Program-made: the position numbers and the translations under genes
Assembly: GCA_030690985.1 (NCBI GenBank)
Contig: JAUYFG010000138.1
Location: 1-34,692 of the forward strand
Origin: Pseudomonadota bacterium
GTDB lineage: Bacteria; Pseudomonadota; Gammaproteobacteria; Burkholderiales; Thiobacillaceae
Direction of reading: 5' to 3'
DNA: 34,692 bases
Notes under the pieces: generated by a model
Told to the model about the DNA's origin: nothing
The model's input: the letters and a program-made list of their open reading frames with translations, nothing else
The model's database searches: none
Shown here: one piece after another, positions 1 to 7,573 of the stretch
How the letters are laid out: the number at the start of each line of letters is the position of its first letter
How positions within the stretch are numbered: the stretch's first letter is position 1

Positions 1-160
1 GCTTCCGGTTGCTCTCCACCCCGCTTCGCAGCGACGCAGTTACCTTCAGCTTCGGGGTCATGGCTTGCCCCGACACGGACTTCCACCATGCTGTTTACGC
101 GCCTTCACGGGCGCACGATTCCCGCGTTCGCGGGAATGACGACCCCACAGGAGAAACCGC

Positions 161-604
161 ATGAACCCCCGCAAACCCTTCGTCGTCCTCCTGGTGGAAG
201 ACGAGCCGGCCGACGCCCATCTGGTCAAGGTCGCGCTGCGCGAGAACCGCCTGCTGGTCGATCTGCATGTCACCTGCGATGGTGTCGAGGCGCTGCAATT
301 TTTACGCCGCCAGGAGCCATTCGCGGAAGTGCCGCGCCCCAACCTGATCCTGCTCGACCTCAACCTGCCGCGCATGGATGGCCGCGAGTTCCTCGCGGTC
401 GTCAAGAAAGATTCGGCCCTCGCCGACATTCCCGTGGTGGTGCTGACCACCTCCGATGTGGAACGCGACGTGGTGGCCTCCTACCAGTTGTGCGCCGCCG
501 GCTACATCACCAAGCCGGTGGACATGGAACAGTTCTCGTCCGCCATCCGCAGCCTGGGGAATTACTGGTTCGCCCTGGTGCGCCTGCCCGAGAGCGGGAT
601 ATGA
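161..604 (+). CDS. Single-domain response regulator (CheY/Rcp1-like receiver)
   Basis: VLLVEDEPADAHLVKVAL, LILLDLNLPRMDG phospho-Asp site, VVVLTTS and GYITKPVD motifs. Confidence 0.92.
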   Translation: MNPRKPFVVLLVEDEPADAHLVKVALRENRLLVDLHVTCDGVEALQFLRRQEPFAEVPRPNLILLDLNLPRMDGREFLAVVKKDSALADIPVVVLTTSDVERDVVASYQLCAAGYITKPVDMEQFSSAIRSLGNYWFALVRLPESGI

Positions 605-635
605 CACGCAGCAGCTACGAGGCTGAGAGGGCGCT

Positions 636-2351
636 ATGACACAACCTCTGCGCATCCTGTTGATCGAAGACGATCCCGGCGATGCCGGCCTGATCGCGGC
701 CATGCTGCGCCCGACCCGTTTCGGCGGCCTGGCGCCACGGCTAACGGTGGCTTCCTCGATCAAGGAAGCGCGGAACAGCGTCGCGGAAGCCGTGCCGGAC
801 CTGGTCCTGCTCGATCTCGCCCTGCCCGACTGTGCCGGCCTGGCCACGGTCACGGCCGTGCATGGCCTGGCGCCGGAAACCCCCATCGTCGTGCTCTCCG
901 GCCACCGTGATGCCGAATTCGAAGCCGAAGTCCTGGAAGCCGGCGCCCAGGATTATCTGATCAAGGGTGAGTTCGACGCCGAACAGATCAGCCGCGCGAT
1001 CCGCCATGCCCGCACCCGCGCCCGCCTGGAAGCACACCTGAAATTGCAGGAAGAAAAAATCCGTCAGCTCGCGTTTTATGACGCGCTCACCCAGCTACCC
1101 AATCGCCGTCTGCTGCTGGACCGCCTGCAACAAGCCCTGGCCGCCAGCGGGCGCAACCATCGCGCCGGCGCGCTGCTGTTCATCGACCTGGACGACTTCA
1201 AGGGCCTCAACGACACCCTCGGCCATGATGTCGGCGATCTGTTGCTGATCCAGGTGGCGCAACGTCTGGTGGAATGCGTGCGCGAGGGCGATACCGTTTC
1301 CCGCCTGGGTGGCGACGAGTTCGTGGTGATGCTGGAAGACCTCAGCGGCAGTCTGGAGGAGGCCGTGCTTCAGGCCGAAGCGGTCGGCGAAAAGATCATC
1401 GCCGCGCTCAATCGTCCCTATGACCTGAACGGCAATGAACAACGCAGCACCCCCAGCATCGGCATCACCCTGTTCGATACCGCCCACGACAGCATCGACG
1501 ATCTGCTGAAACGCGCCGATCTGGCCATGTACCAGGCCAAGGAAGCCGGTCGCAACACCCTGCGCTTCTTCGACCACACCATGCAGGCGCGGGTCGAGGC
1601 GCGCGCCGTGCTGGACGCGGAACTACGCCGCGGCATGCGTGCCGGCCAGTTCCTGCTGCACTACCAGCCGCAAGTCGATGGGTGCGGCCGGGTAACGGGC
1701 GCGGAAGCGCTGCTGCGCTGGAACCACCCGCAACGGGGCCTGGTCGCGCCCGGTGAATTCATCGCCCTGACCGAAGAGTCCGGCCTCATCGTCAGCCTCG
1801 GACATTGGGCGCTGGTGGAAGCCTGCCGGCAACTGAGTATCTGGGGGAAAAGCCCCAGCCAGGCCCAGTTGACCCTGGCCGTGAACGTCAGCGCCCGCCA
1901 GTTCCGCCACCCTGACTTCGTCGACCAGGTGCTGGCCGTGATCGACCACACCGGCGCCAATCCGTGGCGCTTGAAACTGGAACTCACGGAGAGCCTGCTG
2001 CTGGACAACGTGGAAGCCACGGCGGACAAAATGGCTACCCTGAAAACCCACGGCATCGGCTTCGCGCTCGACGACTTCGGCACCGGCTATTCCTCGCTGA
2101 CCTATCTGAAGCGGCTGCCACTGGATCAACTCAAGATCGACCGCTCCTTCGTCCAGGATGTGCTCAGCAAACCCAACGACGCCGCCATCGCCTGCGCCAT
2201 CATCGCCCTCGGCGCGAGCCTGGGCCTGCCGGTCATCGCCGAAGGCGTGGAAACCCCGCTGCAACGCGATTTCCTGGCCAGCCACGGCTGCGTCAACTTC
2301 CAGGGCTATCTGTTCGGCAGACCCATGCCGATTGAGGAATTTCCGGGTTGA
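636..2351 (+). CDS. Response regulator with GGDEF and EAL domains (c-di-GMP turnover)
   Basis: N-terminal receiver (LLIEDDPGDAGL...LVLLDLALPD), RLGGDEF with upstream REGD (I-site-like RxxD), EALLRW, DDFGTGYSSL and IAEGVE EAL motifs. Confidence 0.95.
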   Translation: MTQPLRILLIEDDPGDAGLIAAMLRPTRFGGLAPRLTVASSIKEARNSVAEAVPDLVLLDLALPDCAGLATVTAVHGLAPETPIVVLSGHRDAEFEAEVLEAGAQDYLIKGEFDAEQISRAIRHARTRARLEAHLKLQEEKIRQLAFYDALTQLPNRRLLLDRLQQALAASGRNHRAGALLFIDLDDFKGLNDTLGHDVGDLLLIQVAQRLVECVREGDTVSRLGGDEFVVMLEDLSGSLEEAVLQAEAVGEKIIAALNRPYDLNGNEQRSTPSIGITLFDTAHDSIDDLLKRADLAMYQAKEAGRNTLRFFDHTMQARVEARAVLDAELRRGMRAGQFLLHYQPQVDGCGRVTGAEALLRWNHPQRGLVAPGEFIALTEESGLIVSLGHWALVEACRQLSIWGKSPSQAQLTLAVNVSARQFRHPDFVDQVLAVIDHTGANPWRLKLELTESLLLDNVEATADKMATLKTHGIGFALDDFGTGYSSLTYLKRLPLDQLKIDRSFVQDVLSKPNDAAIACAIIALGASLGLPVIAEGVETPLQRDFLASHGCVNFQGYLFGRPMPIEEFPG

Positions 2352-2352
2352 T

Positions 2353-2498
2353 TGCGTGGGGGACGCCGCGCGCACCCTCGCGGCGGTTCGTTGGGCACGC
2401 TTCGCTTTGCCCAACCTACGGCGCTACGAATCACATAGAGCCGGAATTTCCGGGTTGATCCCTATCTGGGGGTTGCCTGTGGCAACCGGATAAGCACG
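2353..2498. repeat. Palindromic repeat block (GTTGGGCACGCTTCGCTTTGCCCAACCTACG family) ending in a GGATAAGCACG terminus
   Basis: Internal inverted repeat GTTGGGC...GCCCAAC, right terminus like the element at 7344-7525, 17-bp flanking direct repeat at 2336-2352 and 2443-2459. Confidence 0.7.
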
Positions 2499-2500
2499 CC

Positions 2501-3832
2501 TCAATCAAAGGCCTGCACCGGCGAGATGGCCGCCGCCGGGTTGGGCGGGTACAGCACATCCACCAGGAACAACGAAATCTCCGGCACGTAGGTAATCAGG
2601 GCCAGGTAAACCAGCATGACGCCGACGAACGGCAGGGCGGCTTTGGAGACCTCGGTCAGCCCCATTTTCGAGAGGTGGCTGGCGACATAGAGGTTGAGCC
2701 CTACCGGCGGCGTGATCATGCCGATCTCCATGTTCACGGTCATGATGATGCCCAGGTGGATGGGGTCGATGCCCAGCACCTTGGCAATGGGCAGGAACAG
2801 GGGTGCGAGGATCAGGATGATGGAACTGGGCTCCATGAACTGCCCGGCGAGCAGCAGCACGACATTGACGAACAACAGGAACTGCCAGGCTTGCAGGTTC
2901 TGCTCGATGACCCAGGCGGCCACGGACTGCGGGATCTGTTCCGAGGTGAGCAGGAAGTTGAACAGGATGGCGTTGGTGATGATGTACAGCAGCATGGACG
3001 AGGTGTTGGCGGCGTGCAGCAGCACCCGGCCGATGTCGCGGAAGGCCAGGCTGCGGTAGATGAAGGTGGCGCAGATGAAGGCGTATACGGCGGAGACCGC
3101 CGCTGCTTCGGTGGGCGTGAACACGCCGCCGTAGATGCCGCCCATGACGATGACCACCAGCATCAGGCCCCAGAAAGCGTCGAGGAAAGATTTCACGACT
3201 TCCTTGAAACTGGCGCGCGGGAGGGTGGGGAAGTTGTGCTTCTTCGCGTAGATGAAGGTCACGCCCATCAGCACCAGGGCCAGCAGGATGCCCGGGACGA
3301 TGCCGGCGACGAACAGCTTGCCGGCCGATTCCGAGGTGGCCACCGCGTACACGATCATGACGATGGACGGCGGAATCAGGATGCCTAAGCTGCCGGAACA
3401 GGCGATCAGGCCGGTGGAGAATTTTTTCGGATAGCCCTGCTGGATCATCGCGGGGAGCATCAGCGAGCCGATGGCCATGACGGTCGCCGGGCTGGAGCCG
3501 GACAGGGTGGCGAAGAAGGCGCAGGCCACCACGGAGGCCATCGCCAGGCCGCCGGGCATCCAGCCCACCAGGGTGACGGCGAAAGCGATGATGCGTTTGG
3601 CGACGCCGCCGTCGGTGAGGAAGGTGCCGGCCAGGATGAAGAACGGCACGGCCATGATGGCGAAGCTCTCCAGGCCGGTGAACAGGCGCTGCGAGATGAT
3701 GTTCACCGTGGTCATGTCGAATGACGAGAAAAACACCAGGAAGGTCATCACCGTCATCCCCAGGGCGATGGAGATGGGCGTTCCGGTGATGAGCATCAGG
3801 GTGAGGATGCTCATGATGAGGGCGGCGGTCAT
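2501..3832 (-). CDS. dctM: TRAP transporter large permease subunit (DctM family)
   Basis: Highly hydrophobic ~440 aa protein with typical DctM segments (SGSSPATVMAIGSLMLPAM, GGIYGGVFTPTEAAAVSAVYAF, TPPVGLNLYV). Confidence 0.93.
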   Translation of the reverse strand: MTAALIMSILTLMLITGTPISIALGMTVMTFLVFFSSFDMTTVNIISQRLFTGLESFAIMAVPFFILAGTFLTDGGVAKRIIAFAVTLVGWMPGGLAMASVVACAFFATLSGSSPATVMAIGSLMLPAMIQQGYPKKFSTGLIACSGSLGILIPPSIVMIVYAVATSESAGKLFVAGIVPGILLALVLMGVTFIYAKKHNFPTLPRASFKEVVKSFLDAFWGLMLVVIVMGGIYGGVFTPTEAAAVSAVYAFICATFIYRSLAFRDIGRVLLHAANTSSMLLYIITNAILFNFLLTSEQIPQSVAAWVIEQNLQAWQFLLFVNVVLLLAGQFMEPSSIILILAPLFLPIAKVLGIDPIHLGIIMTVNMEIGMITPPVGLNLYVASHLSKMGLTEVSKAALPFVGVMLVYLALITYVPEISLFLVDVLYPPNPAAAISPVQAFD

Positions 3833-4356
3833 TTCGCAAGCTCCTTCAGGGCGCCCTCGCGCAGCTCGGCGGTCGGGCCAGCCGACGTGGTTTCACCGCT
3901 GCGCAGGAATTTCAGCAAAGACTGGATGAAGCGGAAACACATCAGGCCGGAACCGAAGGGAATCGCCAGATAGATGATCCACATCGGCCATTCCAGATCG
4001 GGCGAGACCTGCCCGGTGCCGTGAATGAAGATGACCCAGCGGGCGCCGAAGAAGGCGATAACCCCGGTGAAGGTGATGCCCAGAATGATGCCGGTAATGA
4101 CCAAAAAACGCCGCTTCGCGCCCTCCAGCTTGTTCACCACATAGTCCACTCCGACGTGGATGCCGGTGCGCACGCCATACGCGGCGCCGAACTTGGCCAT
4201 CCAGATGAACAGGTAAATGGTGAGTTCCGTGGCCCAGGTGAAACCCGTTCCCATGAGATAGCGCATCACCACGGAAACAAAGGTAACCAGGGTGGCGGTG
4301 GCCATGAAGGAGAGGATCAGCCACTCCTCCAGTCGGTCCAGGATGCGGTGGAACAT
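3829..4356 (-). CDS. dctQ: TRAP transporter small permease subunit (DctQ family)
   Basis: 4-TM protein, F.WATELTIYLFIWMAKFGAAYGVRTG.HVGVD motif; 4-bp overlap with dctM; likely start MFHRILDRLEEW at 4356. Confidence 0.9.
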   Translation of the reverse strand: MFHRILDRLEEWLILSFMATATLVTFVSVVMRYLMGTGFTWATELTIYLFIWMAKFGAAYGVRTGIHVGVDYVVNKLEGAKRRFLVITGIILGITFTGVIAFFGARWVIFIHGTGQVSPDLEWPMWIIYLAIPFGSGLMCFRFIQSLLKFLRSGETTSAGPTAELREGALKELAK

Positions 4357-4378
4357 GGAACTTCCCTTTTCGCTACCG

Positions 4379-4457
4379 CGTAGGAGCGAGCTTGCTCGCG
4401 AATGCAACGGTGGCACTCCGGCCTAGCGTTGCTATCGCGAGCAAGCTCGCTCCTACG
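4379..4457. repeat. REP-like palindrome GTAGGAGCGAGCTTGCTCGCGA...TCGCGAGCAAGCTCGCTCCTAC
   Basis: Near-perfect 22-bp inverted arms. Confidence 0.85.
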
Positions 4458-4478
4458 GTGTGGTTGGTTTTCCAGTGA

Positions 4479-4553
4479 CGTAGGTTGGGCAAAGCGAAGC
4501 GTGCCCAACATCGCGGCGGTTCGTTGGGCTTCGCTTTGCCCAACCTACGGCGC
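4479..4553. repeat. GTAGGTTGGGCAAAGC/GCTTTGCCCAACCTAC palindromic repeat
   Basis: Two inverted TAGGTTGGGC copies around TCGCGGCGGTTCG; same family at 2380, 7410 and 18226. Confidence 0.85.
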
Positions 4554-4572
4554 TATTTGATGCTACGGCAAC

Positions 4573-5670
4573 TTATTTCTTCTCCTTGTCCGCCTTCACC
4601 GGGCCGGGCTTGTCTTTCCTGGCGGGGGCGGCAGCCTGGGTGGTTTTTTCCTGTTCCACCTCGGCGGCGGTTCGATAAGCGGCCTGAATCAGGTCGCGGC
4701 CGATCTTCTCCTCGAACTCCTTGTGCACCGGCAGCAGCGCCTGTTGCCAGACCACGCGATCCTTGTAGGGCAGCACATAGACCTGGGTGGTGCCGGCCGC
4801 CTTCACCTTGGCCAGTGCCTCGTCGTTTTCTTCCTGGGCGATCTTGCGCTCGAACACCGTGGTGTCTTTCATGGCCTTGTCCAGCGTGCCGCGCAGGTCG
4901 GCCGGCAGCTCGTCCCAGAACTTCTTGTTGACGATCACCGCGTAGCCCAGATAGCCGTGGTCGGAAATCGTCAGATACTTCTGCACCTCATGCATTTTCT
5001 GGGTGTAAAGGTTGGACATCGGGTTCTCGGTGCCATCCACCACGCCCTGTTGCAGCGCCGAATACACCTCGGAAAAGGCCATGACCTGCGGGTTGGCGCC
5101 CAGTGCTTTCATCTGCGCTTCCAGCACCTTGGACGACTGGATGCGCATCTTCAGCCCTTTGAAATTCTCCAGTGTGTGCAGCGGCTTGTTTGCGCTCATC
5201 TGCTTGAAGCCGTTGTCCCAGAACGCGAGGCCGGTGATGCCCTTGGCATCGAGCAGATTGAACAGTTTCTTGCCGATGTCGCCGTCCATCACCCGGTAGA
5301 GGGACTCCTTGTTGGGGAAGATGTAGGGCAGATCGAACAGCTCGAAGGAGCGCACACCGAGCGGCCCGAATTTCGCCAACGAGGGTGCCAGCATCTGCAC
5401 CGCGCCGATCTGGAGGGCTTCCATTTCCTCGCGATCCTTGTACAGCTGGCTGTTCGGGTAGACCTCGACCTTGACGCGGCCATGGCTGGCGGATTCCGCA
5501 AGCTTCTTGAAGTAGTCCGCGGCGCGTCCCTTCGGGGTGTCGGGCGCGACCACGTGGGAAAACTTGATGATGAGGGGATCGGCGGCTTGCGCGGCGGGTG
5601 TGGCCAATGCGGTGGCCAATGCGGTGGCAAGCGCAAAAGCAAGTGCCGACGACACGACTGAGAGCTTCAT
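4573..5670 (-). CDS. dctP: TRAP transporter solute-binding protein (DctP family)
   Basis: Signal peptide MKLSVVSSALAFALATALATALATPAAQA; IIKFSHVVAPDTPKGRAADYFKKLAE, VYPNSQLYKDREEMEALQ, GLKMRIQSSKVLEAQMKALGANPQVMAFSEVYSALQQGVVDGTENP. Confidence 0.95.
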   Translation of the reverse strand: MKLSVVSSALAFALATALATALATPAAQAADPLIIKFSHVVAPDTPKGRAADYFKKLAESASHGRVKVEVYPNSQLYKDREEMEALQIGAVQMLAPSLAKFGPLGVRSFELFDLPYIFPNKESLYRVMDGDIGKKLFNLLDAKGITGLAFWDNGFKQMSANKPLHTLENFKGLKMRIQSSKVLEAQMKALGANPQVMAFSEVYSALQQGVVDGTENPMSNLYTQKMHEVQKYLTISDHGYLGYAVIVNKKFWDELPADLRGTLDKAMKDTTVFERKIAQEENDEALAKVKAAGTTQVYVLPYKDRVVWQQALLPVHKEFEEKIGRDLIQAAYRTAAEVEQEKTTQAAAPARKDKPGPVKADKEKK

Positions 5671-5827
5671 GACAACTCCTTTTTGTTCGATAAAAACCGC
5701 AGCCATGGTAGGCCTGGGGCCTGACTCGGACAAGCCGCTTTCCGGGTGATTTCGCGGGATCGACGGCCGCTCTGCGAGGCGGGCCGTCACCAGGATTGCC
5801 TGCCGCAAGACAGGCCATTCATCCCAA

Positions 5828-5937
5828 ATTGTCCATTAGCCGGGGTGATGCCGGAGGCCCATATGTAGCGCAGGCGTCTCGCCTGCTTCGTGGGCCTGAT
5901 CAGCAGGGCAAAGCAGGCGAGACGCCTGCGCTACATG
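5828..5937. repeat. Dispersed repeat: ATTGTCCATTAGCCGG leader plus TGTAGCGCAGGCGTCTCGCCTGC...GCAGGCGAGACGCCTGCGCTACA palindrome
   Basis: Inverted arms about 23 bp; leader and left arm recur at 27987-28040. Confidence 0.85.
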
Positions 5938-5952
5938 TTTACCTCGGTTCAC

Positions 5953-7188
5953 TCACAACTCCAGCAGCAAACGCGCCGGGTCTTCCAGCGCGTCTTTCAC
6001 CGCGCGCAGGAAACTCACCGCTTCACGGCCGTCGACGAGGCGGTGGTCATACGAAAGCGCCACGTACATCATCGGGCGGATGACCACCTGGCCGTTTTCG
6101 GCGATGGGGCGATCCTGAATCTTGTGCAGGCCGAGGACGCCGGATTGCGGTGGGTTGAGGATGGGGGTGGAGAGCAGGGAGCCGAACACGCCGCCGTTGG
6201 AGATGGTGAAGGTGCCACCTTCCATTTCATCCAGGGTGAGTTCCAGGCTGTTGGCGCGGCGGCCGAAATCGGCGATCTGTTTTTCCACGGCCGAGAACGA
6301 CATGCGGTCGGCGTCGCGCAGGATGGGCACCACCAGGCCGCGTTCCGAACTGACCGCGACCCCGATGTCGAAATAGTCGTGGTAGACGATATCGCGCCCG
6401 TCCACGCTGGCATTGACCAGAGGGTAGGCCTTGAGCGCTTGGCACACCGCCTTGGTGAAGAACGACATGAAGCCCAGCTTGACCCCGTGTTCCTTCTGGA
6501 AGCGCTCCTGGTAACGGGCACGCAAGTCCATCACCGGCTGCATGTTGATCTCGTTGAAGGTGGTCAATATGGCGGCCGTGTTCTGCGCCTCCTTCATGCG
6601 TTCGGCGATGCGCTGGCGCAGGCGGCTCATCTGCACATGGCGATCGCCGCGTTCGAGCGAGTCGGGACAGGTCGGGCACGGCGGGCATTTTCCAGCGCTG
6701 GCGGCGGCGGCCGCGAGCATCGCCGGAGCGGGCGCGCTGGCTGGTGCCGGCGGCGGCTCCTCCGCGTCATGGCGGCTGAGTTCGCGGCGCTGCGAGGGGG
6801 GCAGCACAGCAGCCGGTTTTTCCGGAACGGGCTGCGGGACTTCCATCGTTGCTCCCGGATTCTGCTGCGCGGCCCCCGCAAGGGGGACGCCGGATTCGTA
6901 AGCGCTGCGCGCCAACGACTCCGCAGCATCCGGGCTACGCGAGGCGCTGGCTTCCGTGTCGATCAGCGCCAGGACTTCACCCGATTTCACCTCGCCGCCG
7001 ACCGGCACACGGATTTCCACCAGCACACCGTCCGCCGGCGCGGCCACTTCCAGGATCACCTTGTCGGTTTCCAGTTCGGTCAGGGTTTCATCGCGCCGCA
7101 CCCGCTCGCCGGCCTGCTTGCGCCAGACAAGAATGGAGCCGCTCTGCACGGATTCGGACAATTCAGGCGTTTTCAGTTCGATCAGCAT
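5953..7188 (-). CDS. 2-oxoacid dehydrogenase E2 acyltransferase (dihydrolipoamide succinyltransferase-like)
   Basis: N-terminal lipoyl domain (ETDKVILEV), Ala/Pro linker, C-terminal catalytic domain with [29 protein letters not shown] and [16 protein letters not shown]. Confidence 0.92.
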   Translation of the reverse strand: MLIELKTPELSESVQSGSILVWRKQAGERVRRDETLTELETDKVILEVAAPADGVLVEIRVPVGGEVKSGEVLALIDTEASASRSPDAAESLARSAYESGVPLAGAAQQNPGATMEVPQPVPEKPAAVLPPSQRRELSRHDAEEPPPAPASAPAPAMLAAAAASAGKCPPCPTCPDSLERGDRHVQMSRLRQRIAERMKEAQNTAAILTTFNEINMQPVMDLRARYQERFQKEHGVKLGFMSFFTKAVCQALKAYPLVNASVDGRDIVYHDYFDIGVAVSSERGLVVPILRDADRMSFSAVEKQIADFGRRANSLELTLDEMEGGTFTISNGGVFGSLLSTPILNPPQSGVLGLHKIQDRPIAENGQVVIRPMMYVALSYDHRLVDGREAVSFLRAVKDALEDPARLLLEL

Positions 7189-7260
7189 GGGGGCACCCGG
7201 AAAAGGTTGATGCGCGGGGATTATAGGAAGTCAGGCCGCGTTTTGTGCGCTGCGATATAA

Positions 7261-7296
7261 GTGAAATACGCAGTGAAATGCGGAATGAAATACGGA
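7261..7296. repeat. Three imperfect 12-bp tandem repeats (GTGAAATACGCA/GTGAAATGCGGA/ATGAAATACGGA)
   Basis: Read directly; lies 5' of the minus-strand E2 gene. Confidence 0.7.
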
Positions 7297-7343
7297 ATGC
7301 GCGGGGCCTTCTTGCCAAGCCAAATAGCGTTCATAGAATGAGA

Positions 7344-7525
7344 CGTGCTTATCGGGTTGTCACACACACCCACCCGATGTAGAGGCTCGTGATTTCGTGG
7401 CATGGGCTTGTAGGTTGGGCAAAGCTGCGCGTGCCCAACGAACCGCCGCGATGTTGGGCACGCTTCGCTTTGCCCAACCTACGTCACTACCGGTAGTGGG
7501 TGTGTGGGTTAACCCGATAAGCACG
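7344..7525. mobile_element. MITE-like element, 182 bp, TIR CGTGCTTATCGGGTT...AACCCGATAAGCACG, nested palindrome
   Basis: 15-bp perfect terminal inverted repeats extending imperfectly to about 39 bp; flanking 8-bp direct repeats GAATGAGA at 7336-7343 and 7526-7533; no ORF capable of transposition. Confidence 0.75.
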
Positions 7526-7573
7526 GAATGAGACAAGCATGTCCCGAATAACACGCTCCGCCTGGAGATCATC

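Noticed and set aside
5890-7260. 456-aa plus-strand ORF over the E2 gene
   Set aside because: Antisense shadow of a convincing E2 coding sequence.
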